From the NCBI GenBank assembly GCA_005502775.1, contig SCNI01000009.1, positions 1-64,000 on the forward strand: a stretch of 64,000 bases of DNA, given 5' to 3'. Origin of the DNA: Microbacteriaceae bacterium 3FA27C10 (lineage in GTDB: Bacteria > Actinomycetota > Actinomycetes > Actinomycetales > Microbacteriaceae). The translations under genes and the position numbers were made by a program. Below, piece by piece: positions 8,901 to 15,764 of the stretch (positions are counted from its first letter, which is position 1; each line of letters begins with the position of its first letter). The notes beneath the pieces were generated by a model. That model was not told where the DNA came from and ran no database searches. It saw nothing but the letters and a program-made list of their open reading frames with translations.

Positions 8901-10538
8901 CGAGAAGGTGGTCTTCTCGCTGTTCACGGTCTTGCCCGCGAGGCTCGGGTCGAGCACGTAACGCACCGCGATGCCGGAGTCGAAGACGCGCAGCTCGACC
9001 GAGACGAGGCTCTGGGTGGCCGTGCCCGCGCCGCTGCCGGTGCTGCGCACGAGGGGCAGCACGCTCGCGTTGTGGTGGTCGCGCGCGGTGTCGTGGAAGC
9101 CCATCAGCGGGTAGGACTCGTCGACGGATGCGGTGCTCGCGGTGCCGAGGGTGACGCCCGTTCCCCAGTCGGTGCCGTCGACCACGAGGCCGAGGGCCGA
9201 GGGCTTCACCACGGTGACGCCGCGCTGGGTGACGGTGTAGCTCAGGGCGCCGGCGGCATCCGTGGAGACCGTGGCGACGGTCTGGCCGTCGGGGCTCGTG
9301 ACGGTGCTCGAGGCGCTGAGGTCGGCGGGGGCCGTGGGGGCGGAGGTCGGGGTCGGGCTCGGGGTAGGCGTGGGCGTCGTCGTGGGAGTGGCGGTCGGCA
9401 CGTCGGGGGTGGTCTTCTCGGCGACAGCGGCGAGCTTCGGGCGGCCGCTGGTCGCATCCATGGTCCAGATGCTCGTGAAGTCCCAGCCGATGGCGGCGAA
9501 GGTGGCCTGCTGGCCGAGCTCGGCGGCGGTCTTGTCGAGGCCCTGCCGGTTGTCGGCGGCGCCGCCGGTGACGGTGGCCGTGCCGAGCTTGATGGTGTTC
9601 AGGGCCAGATTGTTGGAGTACGTGGCGCCGCGGCCGCCCACGCTCGTGTTGTTCTGGCCGTTGATGCGGCCGATGTTGTTGGCCGACTGGCCCGAGCCCT
9701 GGGTCGCGGAGCCGCTGAGGGCGACGGCGCCCGAGATGGTGGCGGTGCTGTAGCTGTAGCCGCTGATCAGGCCGATGTTGCGCGTGTCGCTCGTGGCCGT
9801 GACGTCGGCGTAGACGTTCGTGATGCGCTCGGTGCCGACGTTGTCGTTGCGCGCCGTGATGCCGCCGGTCTCCCAGCTGGCGTGCACGGATCCGGCGAAG
9901 TAGCTGTTCTGGATGGTGCCGCCGGAGAGGTTGTCGGCCACGATGCCGCCGCCACGCCAGCCGCCGTCGATGGAGCCGGTGACGTAGACCTGATCGAGGA
10001 GGCCGTGGTTGTTCACCACGACGGAGGCCTTCTTGGTGGCGGTGACCGAGGTCTCGGCGGAGGCGTTGCCCGTGATGCTGACGCCGCTGAAGCCGATCTT
10101 CTGGATGGTGCCGCTGTTGGCGTTGATCAGGGCGGCCGACTTGTCGGCCCCGCTCGTGGCCGCGTAGGCCTTCGAGCCGGAGTAGTCGACGGAGAGCCCG
10201 AAGACGGTGTGACCGGCGCCGTCGAGGGTGCCGGAGAAGCTGTCGATCATCTTCACGGGGGAGGTGAGGGCGATGTCGGAGGTGAGCTGGTAGCGGGCCT
10301 TGCTCGCCCCGGTGCCGGCGGTGTCGGCGTTGGCCGCGGCGATGAACGCGCCGAACTCGTCGGGCGTGCCGATGAGGAACGGGTCGGCGGTGGTGCCGGC
10401 TCCGGGGAGGCTCGTGTCGGCGTGGGCGAGGTAGCCGGAGCCGACCCCGGCGGCGACGAGGGTGGCCGCCACGGCGGCAGCGGCGGCGGCGATGCCGAGC
10501 TGCAGTCCTCGTTTTCGGGTCATCGGGTGGGTAGTCAC
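5976..10538 (-). CDS. Giant secreted glycoside hydrolase family 97-type protein with beta-helix repeats and WxL-like C-terminus
   Basis: This 1520-residue protein has an N-terminal signal peptide (Ala-rich core, end near AHA at about residue 41). Residues about 45-375 form a GLUG-like right-handed beta-helix region (LDGAGHTVFGL, repeated INxxNSGTIQxxGF patterns). A Thr/Pro linker follows (380-402). Residues about 413-1045 look like a GH97 enzyme: an N-terminal sandwich (YPLMGFHDTARDHHN), a TIM barrel (IPGVLIEGN, GLKIDHTFDETE near residue 813) and a C-terminal sandwich. A second GLUG-like region covers about 1055-1345. The last 160 residues are a WxL-like domain shared with the protein at 58546-60066. 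GH97 enzymes cleave alpha-glucosides or alpha-galactosides; the substrate here is unknown. A GTG start at 10538 is used; an ATG five codons later is also possible. Confidence 0.85.
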   Translation of the reverse strand: MTTHPMTRKRGLQLGIAAAAAAVAATLVAAGVGSGYLAHADTSLPGAGTTADPFLIGTPDEFGAFIAAANADTAGTGASKARYQLTSDIALTSPVKMIDSFSGTLDGAGHTVFGLSVDYSGSKAYAATSGADKSAALINANSGTIQKIGFSGVSITGNASAETSVTATKKASVVVNNHGLLDQVYVTGSIDGGWRGGGIVADNLSGGTIQNSYFAGSVHASWETGGITARNDNVGTERITNVYADVTATSDTRNIGLISGYSYSTATISGAVALSGSATQGSGQSANNIGRINGQNNTSVGGRGATYSNNLALNTIKLGTATVTGGAADNRQGLDKTAAELGQQATFAAIGWDFTSIWTMDATSGRPKLAAVAEKTTPDVPTATPTTTPTPTPSPTPTSAPTAPADLSASSTVTSPDGQTVATVSTDAAGALSYTVTQRGVTVVKPSALGLVVDGTDWGTGVTLGTASTASVDESYPLMGFHDTARDHHNASVLPLVRSTGSGAGTATQSLVSVELRVFDSGIAVRYVLDPSLAGKTVNSEKTTFSFDPASMLDYQVTTPSTIDDLQNSFTRKSFADAGAQSITVLPTVELPGKAGFANITEADVRDWPAIALRTTSGGSVSTYYWATDNGQGTFTVKPATLHSPFRVITIAADLTGLTNSDIVTSVNAPIDQSVFPGGDISWIRPGTNSWSTLSTNDQSFTGIQSLIDSASEAGIPGVLIEGNLTDASWGSNTATRFAKIAELAARGKAKAFPVDVWLWTDYDNGAGADASFTSGISYGSGSSYPQKSLQNPDFRAAYLDLSKASGIAGLKIDHTFDETETKVNFFGDTAKDAAARKLMVIYHNPLEPTGLNRTYPNELGREAVKGLQSGYDANQNTLAPFTRLVAGPADYTPFLLSGSGGNVTWSHQLASTVVYSMPYLQLSERPSNIAPGGQYNALVGDVVKNLPTTWKRSWVLPQSSIGGLAGVVRETSDGEYWIAVTAGTTAPGTLSLPLGFLPAGTAYNADVYTDKTAGTTMNRTTTTVDSSTVLTPTVASGGGFLARITTQAIDNPLNDGSNGPFALATEADLALIAQHPSATFTLTKDITLTKPWTPVASFDGTLEGAGHKIIGLQVAGAESKAFIVNNSGTIRQLGFLNATSVVTGAYVQSTRVAVVAVTNNGLIDQVFVSGSTVSGGWRTAPIAAENTGQVKNSYTVDARVTANWEAGGLTAWNSASGLLLDNYVVNATVKAEVQNGGILTGYGYAGTTVTGNVVVSGSVQTANSPRARILARENGTPTYTGNLSLDSATVNGAAITTGTATNLNGANRTAAELALTSTYAAIGWDFGSVWTFDTGRGRPVLTAVPENASPSDPDATGTEQVQVAVPEAGTGEPGEFVWNIDGTNTLVDLGTAVQNGDHFAATGSINPVRVTDTRVPAPQWAISAQVSDFRSADGSRSFSGTYLGWTPTLVEAGGGAVVGAPVVSGFETGTGLSTASTLGSGAAGHVAGSAKLGAALDLRFPVSVSDGSYQATLTLTALG

Positions 10539-10747
10539 GGGCGGATGTTCCTCTCACTGGGCGCACGGGTGCGGTGCAGAACGACATTCGTCGGGCAGGG
10601 CGGCGTTCGGTGGTCGCACGGCTGAAGGGATGCTCTCGGGGCGGTGAATTGTGGCCGACCGGCGGGCGCACTACAGGTGTCGGATGCCGGGTGGCGCGTC
10701 TCGGGCGCCGGGTCTCGGGCGTCGGTGGCGGGTGGGAGGATCGGGGC

Positions 10748-11317
10748 ATGACCGATCCCGCCTCCGACGGCACCTGCCCCTGGGCCACCGGCTCGCCCGC
10801 CATGCGCGCCTACCACGACGCGGAGTGGGGTGTGCCCTCGCACGACGACCACTACCTGTTCGAGTTCCTCGTGCTCGAGGGGGCGCAGGCTGGGCTCTCC
10901 TGGTCCACCATCCTCAATCGGCGCGCGGGCTACGCGCGGGCCTTCCACGGCTTCGACGTTGCGGCGGTCGCCACGATGGGCGACGACGAGCTCTCGGCCC
11001 TCATGCTCGATCCGGGCATCATCCGCAACCGCCTGAAGATCTTCGGAACCCGCAAGAACGCGCTCGCCTTCCTGCGGGTTCAGGAGGAGTTCGGCAGCTT
11101 CTCCGACTACCTCTGGGGCTGGGTCGACGGCACGCCCGTGGTGCGGGCCCCGGATGCCGCCGGCTTCCCGGCCACCACCGAGCTCTCCGATCGCCTCGGC
11201 AAAGACCTCAAGAAGCGCGGCTTCACCTTCGTGGGCTCCACCATCGTCTACGCCTATCTGCAGGCGGTCGGCGTGGTCGACGATCACGTGCCGGGATGCC
11301 CGGCGAAAGCCTTGTAG
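10748..11317 (+). CDS. tag: DNA-3-methyladenine glycosylase I
   Basis: This 189-residue cytoplasmic base-excision repair enzyme removes 3-methyladenine from alkylated DNA. The Tag-specific zinc ligands are visible at both ends: Cys10 (GTCPWA), His23 (AYHDAEWG), His180 and Cys184 (DDHVPGCP). The EFLVLEGAQAGLSW helix of the family lies at residues 39-52. Length matches the family (about 185-190). The ATG at 10748 is preferred over an upstream frame extension because the zinc motif starts here and GAGGAT lies exactly 6 nt upstream (leaderless pattern). Confidence 0.96.
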   Translation: MTDPASDGTCPWATGSPAMRAYHDAEWGVPSHDDHYLFEFLVLEGAQAGLSWSTILNRRAGYARAFHGFDVAAVATMGDDELSALMLDPGIIRNRLKIFGTRKNALAFLRVQEEFGSFSDYLWGWVDGTPVVRAPDAAGFPATTELSDRLGKDLKKRGFTFVGSTIVYAYLQAVGVVDDHVPGCPAKAL

Positions 11318-11321
11318 AGCT

Positions 11322-11341
11322 GAGCATTACTCGGCTATGGT
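11322..11341 (+). promoter_or_regulatory. Shared CWB2-gene promoter block upstream of 11368
   Basis: GAGCATTACTC is followed by GGC and the -10-like box TATGGT. The block at 54822-54841 (minus strand) reads GAGCATTGCTC, TGC, TAATAT with the same spacing. The leader to the ATG at 11368 is 26 nt, includes the small hairpin GTGAG/CTCAC, and contains GATCGGA just before the start, as does the leader of gene 4007. Confidence 0.5.
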
Positions 11342-11367
11342 GAGACCTTCTCACGGATCGGAGTCTC

Positions 11368-12393
11368 ATGAAGTCGCTCGGAGTTCTCGCAGCGTCGGTG
11401 CTCGTGCTGGCCGCGGTGCTTGCGCCGGTTGCGGCAGCAGACGCCTCGATCCTCAGGGCCTGTCCAGTCGCCCAGGATGTCCCGACCGGAGTTGAGCGAA
11501 TTGGCGGCGCAGACCGCTATGAGGTGTCGGTCCACGCGTCGCAGGCAGCTTTCCCGGCCGGCGCACCCGTGGTCTACCTCGCCTCGGGCACCACATTCCC
11601 TGACGCGCTGTCGGGATCGGCCGTGGCCGGCGCGCAGGGAGGCCCAGTCCTGCTCGTGCCGAAAGAGGGGGTGCCGCCCGCCGTGAAGGCCGAACTCGTG
11701 CGACTCTCGCCGGCGAAGATCATCCTCCTCGGTGGTCCTCAGTCGATCTCCGCCGAACTCGAGCAGTCCATCGAACACCTGCCGGCCACCATCGAGCGCG
11801 TGGCGGGAGCCGACCGCTACGAGGTCTCCGCCTCCCTCGCCCGAAAGACGTTCCGCGGCGGCAGCCGCACGGTATTCGTCGCGTCGGGCGAGGGTTTCCC
11901 CGATGCCCTGTCGGCCAGCGCCGCGGCCGGCGACGCGGGAGGTCCGGTTCTCCTGGTGACGAAGAACGTGGTGCCCGACGTCGTGCTGGACGCGCTGCGC
12001 GAAGAGGTCCAGCTCCAGGACATCGTCGTTGTCGGAGGCCCGGCGACCATCAGTGATGCCGTGATCGCACAGCTCTCGGAGTTCGCACGGGTCACTCGAA
12101 TTGTCGGCGCCGACCGCTTCGTGGTCTCCGCGGCAACGTCGGGATATGAATTCTGCAACAACCGATCGACGGTCTTCGTCGCGTCGGGGGCGGTATTTCC
12201 CGACGCCTTGGCAGGCTCGGCGGCCGCGATCTCCCACAACGGTCCTGTCCTCCTGGTATCCCAGGCTGCGGTCCCCGCGTCTGTGGCAGCGGAGTTGCGA
12301 CGCCTCAAGCCGCAGCAGATCAAGGTGCTCGGCGGCCCGAACACGATCTCCGACCGACTAGTCGCCGACCTGGCGCAGTACTTGCGGCCCTGA
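11368..12393 (+). CDS. Secreted protein made of three CWB2 repeats
   Basis: This 341-residue protein has a signal peptide (VLVLAAVLAPVAAADA, cleavage near residues 22-26) and then almost nothing but three CWB2 repeats of about 95 residues (start motifs IGGADRYEV, VAGADRYEV, VGADRFVV). It has only two cysteines: one in the short N-terminal arm (LRACPVA) and one in repeat three (YEFCNNRS). They are placed as in the paralogue at 18214, suggesting a disulfide staple. Codon choice looks less GC-extreme than in neighbouring genes. With no effector domain, it may be a surface coat or decoy protein. It stands alone between tag and gabT. Confidence 0.87.
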   Translation: MKSLGVLAASVLVLAAVLAPVAAADASILRACPVAQDVPTGVERIGGADRYEVSVHASQAAFPAGAPVVYLASGTTFPDALSGSAVAGAQGGPVLLVPKEGVPPAVKAELVRLSPAKIILLGGPQSISAELEQSIEHLPATIERVAGADRYEVSASLARKTFRGGSRTVFVASGEGFPDALSASAAAGDAGGPVLLVTKNVVPDVVLDALREEVQLQDIVVVGGPATISDAVIAQLSEFARVTRIVGADRFVVSAATSGYEFCNNRSTVFVASGAVFPDALAGSAAAISHNGPVLLVSQAAVPASVAAELRRLKPQQIKVLGGPNTISDRLVADLAQYLRP

Positions 12394-12445
12394 GCGGAGG
12401 GCACCCGAAACGGGCGCGAAACACCCCACGGGTTAGGCTCGGGGC

Positions 12446-13831
12446 ATGGCTTCCACGACTGAATTCTCTGTTCCGCAAGAGCGCAAGCTCGTCACCGAGC
12501 TGCCCGGCCCGAAGTCGCGAGCCATGCACGAGCGCCGCCGCAAGACGGTGAGCAAGGGTGCGGGAACGCTCGCCGACATCTACATGGACCACGGCGCCGG
12601 AGCCATCCTCGTCGACGTCGACGGCAACCAGATCATCGACCTCGGCTGCGGCATCGGCGTCACCACCATCGGGCACGCGCATCCGGAGGTCGCGGCCGCC
12701 GCCGCCGCCCAGGCGGGCAAGCTCACGCACACGCTGTTCACCGTCACCCCCTACGAGAACTACCTTCTCGTGGCCGAGAAGCTCGCCGAGATCACGCCCG
12801 GCGACTTCGAGAAGCGCTCGATCCTGGTGAACTCCGGCGCCGAAGCCGTCGAGAACGCGGTCAAGATCGCCCGCAAATACACCGGCCGCCGTGTGATCGC
12901 CGCGCTCGACCACGCCTTCCACGGCCGCACCAACCTCACCATGGCCATGACCTACCGCCCCTGGCCCGAGCGCGCCGGCATGGGCCCGATGCCGGGCGAC
13001 ATCTACAGCGTGCCGATCAGCTACCCCTTCCGCGACCCCGACGGAATGACGGGCGAAGAGGCCGCCGAGCGCACGATCGACTACATCAACACCCACATCG
13101 GTGCCACCGAGCTGGCCGCCCTGTTCGTCGAGCCCATCCAGGGTGACGGCGGCATCGTCATCCCGGCTCCCGGCTTCTTCAAGCGCCTCAGCGAATTCTG
13201 CACCGAGAACGGCATCGTGTTCGTGGCCGACGAGATCCAGGCCGGCATCGCGCGCTCCGGCGCCTGGTACTCCATCGAGCACCACGGCGTCGTGCCCGAC
13301 CTCGTCACGAGCGCCAAGGGCATCGCGGGCGGCTTCCCGCTCGCCGCCGTCACGGGCCGCGCCGAGATCATGGATGCGGTTCAGCCCGGCGGCATCGGCG
13401 GCACCTTCGGCGGCAACCCGGTGTCGACCGCGGCGGCGCTCGCCGTGTTCGACATCATCGAGCGCGACGGCCTCATCGCCGAGGCCCAGCGCGTCGAGCG
13501 CGCGTTCTTCGCGCGCATCGGCGACTGGGCCGACCGCTTCAGCATCGTCGGCGAGGTGCGCGGCAAGGGCGCCATGTTCGGCGTCGAGCTCGTGCATCCC
13601 GGCACCAAGAAGCCCAACCCGGAGGCCCTCAAGGCCGTCATCCAGCACGCCGCGGCGAACGGCGTGATCGTGCTGGATGCGGGCAGCTGGGACAGCGTGC
13701 TCCGCTTCCTCCCGAGCGTCGTCATCAGCGAGGAGCTCATCGACGACGCCGCCTCGGTGATCGAGGAGAAGCTCGCCGAGCTCTCCGTCTCCGCCGCCGC
13801 GGCGGTCGAACTGGGCGAGCCGGCCGAGTGA
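12446..13831 (+). CDS. gabT: 4-aminobutyrate aminotransferase
   Basis: This 461-residue class III PLP aminotransferase transfers the amino group of GABA to 2-oxoglutarate, giving succinate semialdehyde. Visible features are NSGAEAVENAVKIAR (PLP phosphate region), DHAFHGRTNLTMAMT, FVADEIQAGIARSG with the PLP-interacting Asp, and the Schiff-base lysine at about Lys291 in TSAKGIAGGFPL. Length and motifs fit GabT better than ornithine aminotransferases. A TAGGCT box lies 6 nt before the ATG, so the mRNA is probably leaderless. The stop overlaps the start of the SMP-30 gene (GTGA), indicating a two-gene operon. Confidence 0.93.
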   Translation: MASTTEFSVPQERKLVTELPGPKSRAMHERRRKTVSKGAGTLADIYMDHGAGAILVDVDGNQIIDLGCGIGVTTIGHAHPEVAAAAAAQAGKLTHTLFTVTPYENYLLVAEKLAEITPGDFEKRSILVNSGAEAVENAVKIARKYTGRRVIAALDHAFHGRTNLTMAMTYRPWPERAGMGPMPGDIYSVPISYPFRDPDGMTGEEAAERTIDYINTHIGATELAALFVEPIQGDGGIVIPAPGFFKRLSEFCTENGIVFVADEIQAGIARSGAWYSIEHHGVVPDLVTSAKGIAGGFPLAAVTGRAEIMDAVQPGGIGGTFGGNPVSTAAALAVFDIIERDGLIAEAQRVERAFFARIGDWADRFSIVGEVRGKGAMFGVELVHPGTKKPNPEALKAVIQHAAANGVIVLDAGSWDSVLRFLPSVVISEELIDDAASVIEEKLAELSVSAAAAVELGEPAE

Positions 13832-14931
13832 CGCACGGCGCGCCGACGAAGTACACCGCGCATCCGCTCTCCGGCGAGGCCACGTGGTCGCTCGCCGAGG
13901 GGGTGCTGTGGGATGCGCAGGCCGGCCGGCTGCGCTGGGTCGACATCGAGACGGGCACCGTGCTCTCGGCGCCCTTCGACGGCACCACGCTCGGGCCGGT
14001 CGCAGTCGCGCAGGTCTCGCTCGCGGGGGTGCCCACGGCAGGGGCGCAGGTGCCCGCGGCGCGCGTCGAGGCGCCGGGCACCACGTCGGAGTCGACGGCG
14101 TACGCCGGGGCGGAGGAGCCCCGGCGTCTCGCCGACGCGGCGCTTCCGGTGCACAAGGTCGGCGCCATCGGTCTCTGCGACGACGGGCGCCTCGTGGCGG
14201 CGGTCGACAGCTCGCTGGTGCTGGTCGACCCGCCGGAGTCCGTCGATCCGCGCGAGACGCAGGCGCTCGCCTCCGGATTCCTGCTCGCGGCACCCGGCCG
14301 CCGCCTCAATGACGGCGTGTGCGACCCTGCCGGTGGCTTCATCGTGGGTGCGCTCAGTGACTCGAGCGGCACCGGCGCCGCCGAAGAGCTCGTGGTGCGC
14401 GTGGTCCCGGGCCGCCGGGATGGCGCGGGCGGCCCCGCCTCGGTCACCGTGCTGCGCGACGACATCGAGCAGTCGAACGGCATGGGCTTCTCGCCCGACG
14501 GCCGCACCTTCTACCTCATCGACACCGTCCCCGGCCGCATCTGGGCGGCCGACTTCGACGCCTCGGGCGACCGCGGTGCGGCCGGCGACGCCGGCTCGCT
14601 GCCCACCACCGACTGGCGAGTGGCCTTCACCCTGCCGGGCGAATACCCCGACGGCATGCGCGTCGACGACGAGGGGATGCTCTGGATCGCCGTCTGGGGA
14701 GCCGGCGAGGTGCGCCGCTACCGCCCCGACGGCGAACTGCTCGCCGTGGTCGAGGTCGATGCGCCGTTCACCACCTGCGTGGCCTTCGCGGGCCCCGACC
14801 GCCGCAGCCTCGTGATCACCACCTCGAACCGCGACCACACGGCCGCCGAGCGCCTGGCGCGCCCGCACGCCGGCGGTCTGTTCGTCACCCGGGTCGACGT
14901 GGCCGGCCCGGAGCCCTACCGCTTCGGCTGA
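13828..14931 (+). CDS. SMP-30/gluconolactonase/LRE-like protein
   Basis: This 367-residue predicted six-bladed beta-propeller begins with HPLSGEATWSLAEGVLWD, where the first metal-binding Glu of the SMP-30 family is expected. It continues with LNDGVCDPAGGFIVG, QSNGMGFSPDGRTFYLID (Asn and Asp ligands) and PDGMRVDDEGMLWIAVWG. Family members are calcium- or zinc-dependent lactonases. An Ala-rich insert of about 40 residues (positions 60-105) makes it longer than the usual 290-310. It is translationally coupled to gabT; whether it shares that pathway is inference. Confidence 0.85.
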   Translation: MTHGAPTKYTAHPLSGEATWSLAEGVLWDAQAGRLRWVDIETGTVLSAPFDGTTLGPVAVAQVSLAGVPTAGAQVPAARVEAPGTTSESTAYAGAEEPRRLADAALPVHKVGAIGLCDDGRLVAAVDSSLVLVDPPESVDPRETQALASGFLLAAPGRRLNDGVCDPAGGFIVGALSDSSGTGAAEELVVRVVPGRRDGAGGPASVTVLRDDIEQSNGMGFSPDGRTFYLIDTVPGRIWAADFDASGDRGAAGDAGSLPTTDWRVAFTLPGEYPDGMRVDDEGMLWIAVWGAGEVRRYRPDGELLAVVEVDAPFTTCVAFAGPDRRSLVITTSNRDHTAAERLARPHAGGLFVTRVDVAGPEPYRFG

Positions 14932-14936
14932 GTGAC

Positions 14937-14964
14937 GCCGTCGCCACGGCACTGGCGCGACGGC
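14937..14964 (+). terminator. Hairpin after the gabT operon
   Basis: GCCGTCGC and GCGACGGC form an 8-bp GC-rich stem around a 12-base loop, starting five bases after the stop of the SMP-30 gene. There is only a weak T-rich tail downstream (CTGATTTCGCC). Confidence 0.5.
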
Positions 14965-15030
14965 CCTGATTTCGCCTACTGTTGTCGATGAACGGCATGG
15001 CTGATGAGGAGTCGTCGATCGGGGGACAGG

Positions 15031-15711
15031 ATGCGCACACGGTCAGGAGTGACGGTCGTGGTCGCGATCGCGTTGGCCGCGATCCTCGCCGGGTGCGCAT
15101 CCGCGGCGGCGGTGCACGTCGGAGGCGAGGCGCCCGACGCGATTGTGGCGGCCCCTGCACCGACGCCGATCGTCGCTCCCTCGGCGCCCGTGGACCAGGC
15201 CGAGTTCGGCACCGGTGACGCGGCCACCGACATGACGCTGCTGAGCAGCGAGGTCGTGAACGGCCTGCTGGCCGTGCGCGACTACGCCCCCACCGCGCAT
15301 CCGGATGCCTACACCGATATCGGCAGCGGCACACGGGGCGATCCCGACGTGCTGCGCATCTACCTCACCGAGCTCGACCCGGTGGTCGAAGCCGATCTCC
15401 TTCGCGTGGCGGGAACGCCGCCGGAGAAGGTGCTCTTCCTGCAGTCGGTGTACTCCGCCGCCGCGGCGAAGCCGGTGGCGGAGAAGGTGACCGCGTTGTC
15501 GGAGGATTTGCGCTCGGAGGGAATTCAGCTCACCTCCTGGGGCATGGACACAGACGGGTACGTCGACATCTTCATCGAGGGCCACGATCCGGCGCAGATC
15601 GACCGCCTGTTCACCCTCTTCGGCCCGGCGGTGAAGTTCACCACCGACACTCTGCCCGCGGTCGCGTTGGACGGCGGATCCGCCGGAGCGCCTGCGCCTG
15701 CAGTGCCCTGA
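15031..15711 (+). CDS. Putative lipoprotein of unknown function
   Basis: This 226-residue protein begins MRTRSGVTVV and has a hydrophobic core ending in the lipobox AILAGC (Cys22), so it should be lipid-anchored outside the membrane. The mature part has two acidic alpha/beta segments (DPDVLRIYLTELDPVVEADLLR and EGIQLTSWGMDTDGYVDIFI) that resemble a putative substrate-inspection fold but match no family I recognise. The ATG at 15031 follows a strong ribosome-binding site (GGGGGA, 6 nt away). A start nine codons upstream has none. Confidence 0.75.
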   Translation: MRTRSGVTVVVAIALAAILAGCASAAAVHVGGEAPDAIVAAPAPTPIVAPSAPVDQAEFGTGDAATDMTLLSSEVVNGLLAVRDYAPTAHPDAYTDIGSGTRGDPDVLRIYLTELDPVVEADLLRVAGTPPEKVLFLQSVYSAAAAKPVAEKVTALSEDLRSEGIQLTSWGMDTDGYVDIFIEGHDPAQIDRLFTLFGPAVKFTTDTLPAVALDGGSAGAPAPAVP

Positions 15712-15764
15712 CCGGTTCGGTTCTCGCGAGCGACGGTTCCCCGTCTCCTGCCGCCGTGGACGGC

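Noticed and set aside
5922-10625. A 1567-codon open frame on the plus strand, antisense to the GH97 gene
   Set aside because: Its product is Arg/Gly/Val-rich noise without domains. Long antisense frames are expected when the third codon positions of a real gene are almost all G or C.
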